Shown here one piece after another: positions 46,020-53,741 of a stretch of 64,000 nucleotides of DNA. The notes beneath the pieces were generated by a model. The model did not search any database, had not been told where the DNA came from, and saw only the letters and a program-made list of their open reading frames with translations. The position numbers were made by a program, and so were the translations under genes. The stretch is from an uncultured Dorea sp. (lineage in GTDB: Bacteria; Bacillota; Clostridia; Lachnospirales; Lachnospiraceae), in assembly GCA_910584615.1 (NCBI GenBank), contig CAJUAM010000007.1:36939-100938 (forward strand), written 5' to 3'. Positions within the stretch are counted from its first letter, which is position 1, and the number at the start of each line of letters is the position of its first letter.

Positions 46020-47273
46020 TTACTCTTTTATACTTAGAATAACTCTTACTTTAACATTTTTTTCCAAAAAACATCCATCCGGAAGCTTTACGGATACAGG
46101 TACATCGTATGTCCCATCCGACGTATAATTTTTAAGGTCAATACTGATCGCCTGTTCAAGCGAAAGATCTTCGAGCACCTCCTTGGGCCCGCGCACCTGC
46201 AATTCTATCATGTCTGCTGTAGCATAACTCATCGTAAGTTCTTCTGAAAGATTATTGATCGTGACAGAACCTACTGTAATATCAAATGATTTTGTTCCAT
46301 CCTTTTCCACAGAAATAGTCACAACCACTGACCCGGCATTCTCGTCCGCCAATTGTATATTATCGGGCAGATATTCTGACACATCTATAACCTTTTCTGT
46401 CTTCTCTTTAATATCTGATATATCCAATGCTTCATCAGGCACACGCAGAGAAGTAATACTGTTGATCTCGTTGCGCTCTCCGGAAATCTGTATTGTCTGC
46501 GGTTCATAAGTAATTCCTGTAAATTCATATCCTCTTGCTGTCTTTATCTGAGAAGTATCAAACTCCAAAGGAATGTTCTTCGTATTCAGGATCTGTACAC
46601 TAACTCCTACACCCTCGGTTCCAAGATTGTTCGAAAGCAGATTCTGATCAATAATATTATTATTAGAATCATATAGTACAAGCTCTGAATCTAAAATTGC
46701 ATTCTTAGACAGTCCTGACACACTTACAGAAGCCTCCACCCTGCTGATCTCTTCGATTACAGATTTTGGTCCCCGGATAGACACTTTCTCAGGCATTGCC
46801 TGAATATCGCCAAGTACAAAGCCGTCTCTTACTGTTCCCGTCGTAGTCGGAACAATCGGAAAACGCTTCGTCTCCTCATCCTCAAGCTTTATCTGGAGAT
46901 TCCGCGGATTAGCCTGCGCACTGTCATAGCGATCTTCAAAACCATTAATCGTGATATCAATAGGTATCTGAGTATCTAAAGTCAGCTCCTTGATATCCGC
47001 AATCGCTACAATATCCCTCTCTTTAATCTTATTCAAAGTCTTTCTCTTCGCAGTAACCGTAACATCCACTGCCTGCGTATTATCCACGATCTGATAAGTC
47101 TGAGGCTGCTGGGCATTCGCAAGGACTTCTTCATTAATTACGGAAACCGGAATCTCTGAAAATGTTTTATGAGTTACTGGGTCATCGATATTAACCACCA
47201 CTATCCACAGCATAAAAGCCACAAAAAAGGCTAATACCTTAAGACCAATATTATTCATCAGCCTTTTTTCCAT
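46020..47273 (-). CDS. cdaR: CdaR (YbbR-domain) regulator of diadenylate cyclase
   Basis: A 417-residue protein: one N-terminal membrane helix (IGLKVLAFFVAFMLWIVV), then extracellular YbbR repeats, each with a P-V-x-V/G-x-V pattern (DIPVSV-like EIPVSVINEEV, PIDITINGF, KIPLEF-type stretches). CdaR binds CdaA and tunes c-di-AMP synthesis. It overlaps the 3' end of cdaA by 23 bases, so translation is coupled. In many Firmicutes glmM follows; here HPr does. Confidence 0.93.
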   Translation of the reverse strand: MEKRLMNNIGLKVLAFFVAFMLWIVVVNIDDPVTHKTFSEIPVSVINEEVLANAQQPQTYQIVDNTQAVDVTVTAKRKTLNKIKERDIVAIADIKELTLDTQIPIDITINGFEDRYDSAQANPRNLQIKLEDEETKRFPIVPTTTGTVRDGFVLGDIQAMPEKVSIRGPKSVIEEISRVEASVSVSGLSKNAILDSELVLYDSNNNIIDQNLLSNNLGTEGVGVSVQILNTKNIPLEFDTSQIKTARGYEFTGITYEPQTIQISGERNEINSITSLRVPDEALDISDIKEKTEKVIDVSEYLPDNIQLADENAGSVVVTISVEKDGTKSFDITVGSVTINNLSEELTMSYATADMIELQVRGPKEVLEDLSLEQAISIDLKNYTSDGTYDVPVSVKLPDGCFLEKNVKVRVILSIKE

Positions 47274-48135
47274 ATTTAAGCCTTCCTTTCCAAAATGCTG
47301 TCAGCTTCTTTGCCTCTGTCTTCCGGCTCCGGATCCCCTGAAGATGACTTCTGAGTTCATCCCTCGTAATGTCACGATCCAGATAGCCGCCGCTGGCAGC
47401 CGATACAGCTCCCGTCTCCTCCGACACGACAATAATGAGCGCATCACTTGCCTCGCTCATTCCAACAGCCGCCCTATGTCTGGTTCCCAGTTCCTTGCTA
47501 AGCCCCATATTATCAGAGAGCGGAAGATAACAAGTAGCTGATACGATCCTGTCACCCCGGATAATGATAGCGCCATCATGCAGGGGAGTATTATGTTCAA
47601 ATATATTGATCAGTACCTGCATAGATACCAGACAATCCAGATAAATCCCTGTGCTCTCATATTCTGACAAATGAATGGCTCTTTCTACTACAATCAATGC
47701 CCCTGTTTTTACACGTCCCATACTGTAACAGGCCTCAATGATCCCTTCCATCGTCTCTTCGCTGAATTTCTCACGCTCCTTATAGGCTTCAAAAGGTACA
47801 ACCGAAGAAAAAAACTGTTTCTCTCCCAGCTTTTCAAGCGCCCTTCTAAGTTCAGGCTGGAACACGACCACCGCTGCAGTCGCCATAACCGCAACTGCAT
47901 TCTTCGCAACAAAAAGTATCGTATTCATCTGAAAGATCATGGCAAGAAGAATGAAACCAGCAAGTACCAATATTCCTTTCAAAAGCATCCATGCTTTTGT
48001 ATTCTTGATCCATATGATCACCTGATAGATCAGAAATGTGAGAATCAAAACTTCCACAACATCTGTCAGATGAATCTCCGGAAAATAGACACCCGACACA
48101 TATTTTTCCAATATCTGCGAAATCCTCTGTTCCAT
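47251..48135 (-). CDS. cdaA: Diadenylate cyclase CdaA
   Basis: A 294-residue membrane-bound DisA_N-type cyclase that makes c-di-AMP from two ATP. Three N-terminal helices (to about residue 90) precede the catalytic domain. It has HDGAIIIRGDRI (DGA motif) and LGTRHRAAVGMSE (RHR motif), both needed for catalysis. c-di-AMP controls potassium and osmolyte balance and wall stability. AAAAGGAGGTGAGAG precedes the ATG. Confidence 0.96.
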   Translation of the reverse strand: MEQRISQILEKYVSGVYFPEIHLTDVVEVLILTFLIYQVIIWIKNTKAWMLLKGILVLAGFILLAMIFQMNTILFVAKNAVAVMATAAVVVFQPELRRALEKLGEKQFFSSVVPFEAYKEREKFSEETMEGIIEACYSMGRVKTGALIVVERAIHLSEYESTGIYLDCLVSMQVLINIFEHNTPLHDGAIIIRGDRIVSATCYLPLSDNMGLSKELGTRHRAAVGMSEASDALIIVVSEETGAVSAASGGYLDRDITRDELRSHLQGIRSRKTEAKKLTAFWKGRLKYGKKADE

Positions 48136-48176
48136 TCTCTCACCTCCTTTTATTTAATGATATATGTAATATAAGC

Positions 48177-49238
48177 TTAACGTGATCTTGTAGAGTTTTT
48201 GAAATGTTCTGACGCATTTCTGCCGGAAGTCCTTGCACCTTCCCGTTCGCCATGTCTTTCTCTGTCATGTCTTCTGTTTCTTACAGCTTCTGTATCCATG
48301 ATCTCTGTCTCACGCCGTCCATTAATTCTTTTCACTGTCTTTTCTGGCTTCGCCACAGAAAGCTTCGGAACCGCCTTGACATAATAATAATACTCATCGT
48401 CTTCATACTGCAGACTCTCACTCTTTGTATAATCAACCGCGAAAAACATTAATTCAAGCACAAATCCCGCAACGATCGCTACAACGCTTCCAGTTATTAA
48501 TGAAGCATAGGAAATATGAGATCCTAACATAATATCCCCTATTATATTTACAACTACATTAACAACTGCTCCTGCTGCGACCGCAGCCTTCCACGCATGA
48601 TTGATAGACTGTTTCCTGATCGTATACGCAACCAGAAATGCTATCAGAAATGCGGCAATGATAATCCACATCTCTTTATTCTGGAACACTTTCTTCAGAT
48701 AATCCGAACTTTGGGTCATAATTCCCGAAAGTCCTTTACCTGCAAGTCCCGGCGCTGCCTTTTTCACATATTCCATCATATAATAAACAATCGTTCCGCA
48801 CACAACCGCCACCATACTGACAGGCGTCGAAACCAACGCATATGATAAAGGTATCGCAAATGGAATGCGAAAAACAAACGCGATCGGCATAAGCAGAACA
48901 ATAAGCGCCATCTTCGGTGTCAGCCGGAAGTAAAATATATACATGATCAGAAACACAACTGCCGTAACCGCAACAACTCCTATCGATACCGCATACATAT
49001 GCACCAGAATAAGGGCAGTTGCCGCTATCACTGTTATAATAAGCGGGAAAAAGGTACAGATCACAGACAGAGCAAATGTCACCGCCGGTGAAGCTGCCAC
49101 TTTCATGAAACCAACATTGTTATTAATCTGATAAAACGCAAGCAAAGCTACAATGAACTGCACTCCCTTATCAAAAACAATCGAATGCTGCGCATACATC
49201 TCCTGAAGTTTCCCTTTTATAACAAATACTCCGTCCAT
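48177..49238 (-). CDS. Polytopic membrane protein of unknown function
   Basis: A 353-residue protein with about eight hydrophobic helices between residues 25 and 270, and a cytoplasmic tail of about 85 residues that is first acidic/Tyr-rich (LQYEDDEYYYYV) and then very basic (RRETEIMD..RNRRHDRERHGERE). No recognised domain. It starts where the previous gene stops (TAA|ATG region) and lies upstream of cdaA, so it is probably in the c-di-AMP transcript. A role with CdaA is possible but only by position. Confidence 0.7.
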   Translation of the reverse strand: MDGVFVIKGKLQEMYAQHSIVFDKGVQFIVALLAFYQINNNVGFMKVAASPAVTFALSVICTFFPLIITVIAATALILVHMYAVSIGVVAVTAVVFLIMYIFYFRLTPKMALIVLLMPIAFVFRIPFAIPLSYALVSTPVSMVAVVCGTIVYYMMEYVKKAAPGLAGKGLSGIMTQSSDYLKKVFQNKEMWIIIAAFLIAFLVAYTIRKQSINHAWKAAVAAGAVVNVVVNIIGDIMLGSHISYASLITGSVVAIVAGFVLELMFFAVDYTKSESLQYEDDEYYYYVKAVPKLSVAKPEKTVKRINGRRETEIMDTEAVRNRRHDRERHGEREGARTSGRNASEHFKNSTRSR

Positions 49239-49634
49239 TTACTTTTTCTCCCTTTCATACCACTTAAGAAGTCTTGTCAGATCATGATTGTATTTTTTCA
49301 CTCTCATTCTCGCTTCCTTATGCTTCTGATTATATATATGGCTGGAAATAACAGCGTAAATCACAACTACGCCAAAATACCCTACCACAAAAACCATAAG
49401 GATCATCAACAGCAGACTGTTAGACATTCCGTCCATCAATGCGTCGAAACCTGCAAGTACGATCAGCAGTGCCACACATACATAACCGATAGTTACCCAT
49501 ATAACAGAGCTGAAAACATGCATACCCGCATAGTCCTTCCTATAATATTCACTTATCTTAAAGTCTTCCTTGCCCTGTGTGTGCTCATACAGCGCAAGCT
49601 TTGTCATTAATTTAACTTTGCGTTCATCTAACAT
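49239..49634 (-). CDS. Small membrane protein of unknown function
   Basis: A 131-residue protein with two or three helices in residues 38-100 and basic, helical cytoplasmic ends (KHKEARMRVKKYNHDLTRLLKWYEREKK). No family recognised. It is the first gene of the unit leading to cdaA, with AGAGGTGG before the ATG and a promoter just upstream. Confidence 0.7.
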   Translation of the reverse strand: MLDERKVKLMTKLALYEHTQGKEDFKISEYYRKDYAGMHVFSSVIWVTIGYVCVALLIVLAGFDALMDGMSNSLLLMILMVFVVGYFGVVVIYAVISSHIYNQKHKEARMRVKKYNHDLTRLLKWYEREKK

Positions 49635-49679
49635 CGTCCACCTCTAATTAAGCATTTCAATATTTAACTATCATATTTT

Positions 49680-49709
49680 AGTATAACAAATATCAGTATC
49701 CTTGTCCAA
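49680..49709 (-). promoter_or_regulatory. Possible promoter of the cdaA gene group
   Basis: Minus-strand TTGGAC (49704-49709), 18 bases, TATACT (49680-49685), about 45 bases before the membrane-protein gene and overlapping the end of comFC. Confidence 0.5.
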
Positions 49710-50409
49710 TACTTATCGTCAAATAGAAGACTTTTTCTACTCCTGCATTTTTTAGAGTTTTTGCCGCTTCATCCATTGTACTTCCTGTAGTATAAATATC
49801 ATCAACCAATAGGATTGTTTTTCCTGCCAGCTTCTTTCTTCCGCCATCTGCTACAGCAAATGCTTTTCTGAGATTCTTTTTACGCTGCGCGGGATTGAGA
49901 TTTTTAAGGGGATTTGTCATGCGTACTCTTTTAAAAATCTTCATATTTACAGGAATCTCCATTAATCTTCCCAATTCTTTTGAAACAATTGCTGCCTGAT
50001 TATACCCTCTTTTTCTCAGCTTTGCCCTATGGAGCGGAATCGGCAGGATCATATCCGGCTTCCATTTCATCAATACACTCCCATATCTTTCGGCCATCTC
50101 CCGGGCGTAATATTTTCCAAACCAGCGCTGACCGTGGAATTTATATTGATAGATTGACATATTCACCGGTTCTTTATGGATCCACAGCGCTGCTCCCTTA
50201 TCAAAATAATGCTGCGTCTGCACACAATCATGACAATATTCCTGCTGTGCATGTCTGACCGGTTTTCCGCACTTCATACATTTTGGCTCACCAATTTCTA
50301 ACCTTTTAAGCTTTCTTTGGCACTGAAAACAGATCCCCTGCCTAAACACACGTCCGCAGAAGGGACATATCTCCGGCCATAATAAAGTTAAAATTAATTT
50401 TCCTGTCAA
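49693..50409 (-). CDS. comFC: ComF family amidophosphoribosyltransferase-like protein
   Basis: A 238-residue ComFC-type protein. The N-terminal zinc region has CPFCGRVF, ICFQCQRKL, CMKCGKPV and CHDC cysteine pairs. The C-terminal phosphoribosyltransferase fold has LVDDIYTTGSTMDEAAK, the PRPP-binding loop. Needed for DNA uptake in naturally competent bacteria and also found widely without competence. It begins with TTG (50407-50409), overlapping the recD2 stop codon by 3 bases; the ribosome site is weak, so translation is probably coupled. Confidence 0.92.
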   Translation of the reverse strand: MTGKLILTLLWPEICPFCGRVFRQGICFQCQRKLKRLEIGEPKCMKCGKPVRHAQQEYCHDCVQTQHYFDKGAALWIHKEPVNMSIYQYKFHGQRWFGKYYAREMAERYGSVLMKWKPDMILPIPLHRAKLRKRGYNQAAIVSKELGRLMEIPVNMKIFKRVRMTNPLKNLNPAQRKKNLRKAFAVADGGRKKLAGKTILLVDDIYTTGSTMDEAAKTLKNAGVEKVFYLTISIGQGY

Positions 50410-52655
50410 TAAATTTCTTTGATCCGTTCCGCAAGACTGGTATTTCTTGCCTGTTCATCCGCATTTCTGATCATCTCCTGAAACACGGTATCACTCCCCA
50501 CAAGTGTTACACATCTTTTTGCTCTTGTAACGGCAGTATAGAGAAGATTCCTGTTATAGAGCTGTCTGGGCCCCTGAAGCAACGGTATCACAACCGCGGG
50601 ATATTCGCTTCCTTGTGCCTTATGTATTGTTATGGCATAGGCTAACTCCAACTCTTCTAAAAGATTAAAAGGATATTTTACTTTTCTTTTTTCATCATAC
50701 TCTACAGTCACTGTCTCTTCATATGTATTGATATCCCTTATGATCCCCATATCACCATTAAAAATCCCAAGTCCCTTATCTATCGTCATCCCATAACGTG
50801 TCTGGATCTCCCACTCAAGCTGATAATTATTTTTAATCTGCATCACCTTATCTCCCTCTCGGAAAACACGGTCACCGATCTCTTTTTCTTTCTTATTTTT
50901 ATCCGGCGGATTCAGATATTCCTGCAGTATCCTGTTGAGCCGCTCTACTCCTAAAAGACCTTTTCTCATAGGTGTCATCACTTGTATGTCATAAGGCTCA
51001 GCTTCCACATATTTAGGCAGCTTCTTTTGAATCAACGCAAGCAGAACGCTGATGATCACATCCGGTTCCTGCCTTTTTAAAAAGAAAAAATCTCTGCTCT
51101 TATTATCCAGAACTACCCGCTCTCCGCGGTTGATCTTATGAGCATTCACAACAATATCGCTCTCTCCTGCCTGCCTGAAAATCTTTGTCAGCATAACAAC
51201 CGAAAAACAGCCTGAACCGATAATATCTTTCAGAACACTTCCTGGCCCTACACTCGGAAGCTGGTTCACATCTCCTACTAAAATAAGTCTCGTTCCCAAA
51301 GTCACCGCATTAAGAAGCGCATACATCAGAGATAAATCCACCATCGACATCTCATCAATGATAATAACATCTGCCTCCAGCGGATTTTCAGCATTGCGCA
51401 AAAAGCCGGTATTGCCTTCTTCCTCCGGATTTCCGTTCACCTCTAACAGTCTATGTATCGTCTGCGCTTCGTATCCTGTAGTTTCCGTCATACGTTTTGC
51501 TGCCCTTCCGGTAGGCGCCGCCAGCATAAGATCCATTCCTTCACTTTCGAAAAAATGTATCATAGAATTAATCGTTGTTGTCTTCCCTGTACCCGGTCCG
51601 CCTGTCACTACAGTAACACCGTTTCCTGCGGCTTCCATAACTGCTTTTCGCTGTAAACTGTCAAGTTGAAGACCTGTCTCTTCTTCTATCGCATGAAGAC
51701 GCCAAACCAGATCAGTCTCTGAAATATTATAGCGTACATCCAGATCATGAAGCATTTTCGCCACATTCAATTCCATATAATAATAGTGAGAGGCATAAAT
51801 CCTTACTCCAGAATTCTCTTCTTTCAAATCTTTTTCACACTTCTCACCAGGTATTTCTCTTCTTTGCACAATCTTCTTTTCCATAGCAAGATCCTGCAGA
51901 TATCTCTCCATATCTTCGATCTCAATTCCAAGAAGAAGCCCCGTCCGGTACAACAACGCTTCTTTCCCCAGATATACATGACCTTCTCCCACACTTTGCA
52001 GCAACGTATAAAAAATACCGCTGCGTATCCGGTAATCCGAATCCATATGAATCCCGACCTTCGCTGCAATCTCATCTGCAGTCTTAAATCCGATACCCGA
52101 CACATGATCTGCAAGCTGATACGGATTTTCCTCGATAACATGGTATACACTCTGCCCATAATGCTGATATATCCGCACCGCAAGAGCAATAGAAATCCCA
52201 TATTTCTGCAGGTAGAGCATCGCCTGTCTCATATCCTTTTTCTCTTCCACCTGTATAGAAATCTCTCTTGCCTTCCGCTCACTGATCCCTTTAATCTCAG
52301 CAAGCCGCTCCGGTTCTTCCTCAATGATCCGAAAAGTATCCTCCTTAAACTTCTTTACGATCTTACCCGCAAGAGAAGTACCTACTCCCTTGACCGCGCC
52401 AGAGCCAAGATACCTTTCAATAGATACCAGATCCTCCGGCTCACAAATTCGCGCTGTCTCTATCTGAAGCTGCGTCCCATAGAGCTTATGGACCGTATAT
52501 TCGCCTGTCAGCTCTAAAAGCCCGCCCTCTTCTATATAATGAAGCTTACCCACACAGGTAAGATCCCCGTCGTCATTATTCAGGTTAAATACCGTATACC
52601 CATTCTCTTCATTGCGGTATACAATATGCTCTACATATCCTTTAATCGTCTCCAT
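50406..52655 (-). CDS. recD2: ATP-dependent DNA helicase RecD2
   Basis: A 749-residue RecD2-type SF1B helicase. The long N-terminal region contains helix-hairpin-helix units (AVKGVGTSLAGKIVKK, IKGISERKAREI, VSGIGFKTADEIA). The motor then shows VVTGGPGTGKTTTINSM (Walker A), VIIDEMSMVD (Walker B), GDVNQLPSVGPGSVL and a C-terminal LAYAITIHKAQGSEYPAV. RecD2 unwinds 5'-3' and acts without RecBC in repair. It lies 14 bases downstream of mreB. Confidence 0.95.
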   Translation of the reverse strand: METIKGYVEHIVYRNEENGYTVFNLNNDDGDLTCVGKLHYIEEGGLLELTGEYTVHKLYGTQLQIETARICEPEDLVSIERYLGSGAVKGVGTSLAGKIVKKFKEDTFRIIEEEPERLAEIKGISERKAREISIQVEEKKDMRQAMLYLQKYGISIALAVRIYQHYGQSVYHVIEENPYQLADHVSGIGFKTADEIAAKVGIHMDSDYRIRSGIFYTLLQSVGEGHVYLGKEALLYRTGLLLGIEIEDMERYLQDLAMEKKIVQRREIPGEKCEKDLKEENSGVRIYASHYYYMELNVAKMLHDLDVRYNISETDLVWRLHAIEEETGLQLDSLQRKAVMEAAGNGVTVVTGGPGTGKTTTINSMIHFFESEGMDLMLAAPTGRAAKRMTETTGYEAQTIHRLLEVNGNPEEEGNTGFLRNAENPLEADVIIIDEMSMVDLSLMYALLNAVTLGTRLILVGDVNQLPSVGPGSVLKDIIGSGCFSVVMLTKIFRQAGESDIVVNAHKINRGERVVLDNKSRDFFFLKRQEPDVIISVLLALIQKKLPKYVEAEPYDIQVMTPMRKGLLGVERLNRILQEYLNPPDKNKKEKEIGDRVFREGDKVMQIKNNYQLEWEIQTRYGMTIDKGLGIFNGDMGIIRDINTYEETVTVEYDEKRKVKYPFNLLEELELAYAITIHKAQGSEYPAVVIPLLQGPRQLYNRNLLYTAVTRAKRCVTLVGSDTVFQEMIRNADEQARNTSLAERIKEIY

Positions 52656-52669
52656 GTACTTTCTGTCTC

Positions 52670-53656
52670 TTACTCCTTGTACATACTTGTAAGCTCCACG
52701 AACTGTCCCGTACCAACAGCTACCACCTGAGTCGGATCATCTGCCGTCATTGTATTAATGCCAGTACGCTCCTCAATCATCTCTTCTAGTCCTCTAAGAA
52801 GCGCGCCTCCCCCAGTCAGCATAATTCCGCGGTCTAATATATCTGCCGAAAGTTCCGGCGGCGTCCTCTCCAGGACACTGATAACTGCTTCCACGATCTG
52901 TCCCGATGTCTCTCTGAGCGCTTCTTCAGTCTCTGCAGACGTCACCATAACTGTCTTTGGAAGCCCCGTCAGAAGATTCCTCCCCCTGACTTCCATCGCA
53001 TCATCCTCCATCAGCTGATATGTGGTCCCAATCTGAATCTTAATATCCTCCGCAGTCCTGTCCCCGATCAGAAGATTATGTTTTTTACGCATAAAACGTA
53101 CGATCGCCTCGTCAAAATCATCTCCCGCAATCTTAAGAGACGTATTAACAACTGTACCTCCAAGAGAGATTACAGCGACATCCGTAGTCCCTCCGCCAAT
53201 ATCAACAATCATATTGCCGCAGGGTTTCGAAATATCAATACCGGCACCAATCGCTGCCGCTACCGGTTCCTCAATAAGATTGACATCTCTTGCTCCCGCT
53301 GCAAAAGTCGCCTCTTCAACTGCCTTTTTTTCCACCTCTGTTACACCGCTGGGCACACAGATACTGATACAGGGTTTTCGAAATGTACGCCGTCCCATTG
53401 CCTTTTGCACAAAATACTTTATCATCTTTTCCGTCACAGTATAATCAGATATTACACCTTTTCTCAGGGGACGTATGGCTATCACATTACCCGGCGTACG
53501 CCCAAGCATCAATCTCGCCTCTTCGCCGATTGCCTTTATTGTATTCGTATCCCGGTCAAATGCCACTACAGAGGGTTCTTTCAGTATGACGCCTTTGCCC
53601 TTAATATATACAAGAACACTGGCTGTCCCCAAATCAATTCCAATATCTACTGACAT
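52670..53656 (-). CDS. mreB: Rod shape-determining protein MreB/Mbl
   Basis: A 328-residue bacterial actin: IGIDLGTASVLVYIKGKG phosphate loop 1, IVDIGGGTTDVAVISLGG phosphate loop 2 and LTGGGALLRGLEEMI. It guides lateral wall synthesis. No mreC/mreD follow, so this is a stand-alone MreB/Mbl paralogue. Directly upstream of recD2. GAAAGGGGA precedes the ATG, and its promoter is at 53710-53738. Confidence 0.95.
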   Translation of the reverse strand: MSVDIGIDLGTASVLVYIKGKGVILKEPSVVAFDRDTNTIKAIGEEARLMLGRTPGNVIAIRPLRKGVISDYTVTEKMIKYFVQKAMGRRTFRKPCISICVPSGVTEVEKKAVEEATFAAGARDVNLIEEPVAAAIGAGIDISKPCGNMIVDIGGGTTDVAVISLGGTVVNTSLKIAGDDFDEAIVRFMRKKHNLLIGDRTAEDIKIQIGTTYQLMEDDAMEVRGRNLLTGLPKTVMVTSAETEEALRETSGQIVEAVISVLERTPPELSADILDRGIMLTGGGALLRGLEEMIEERTGINTMTADDPTQVVAVGTGQFVELTSMYKE

Positions 53657-53709
53657 TCCAAATCCCCTTTCATATCGCTTTCTTTCATATATTTTGCGCC
53701 CTAACGGCT

Positions 53710-53738
53710 ATTATATCCCGTACTTTCGGAAATGAAAA
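53710..53738 (-). promoter_or_regulatory. Promoter of mreB
   Basis: Minus-strand TTTTCA (53733-53738), 17 bases, TATAAT (53710-53715), with a leader of about 47 bases. It lies in the 85-base gap after uvrA. Confidence 0.6.
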
Positions 53739-53741
53739 CCC

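Noticed and set aside
51747..52517. 256-codon plus-strand frame
   Set aside because: Antisense of recD2, without ribosome site or domain.
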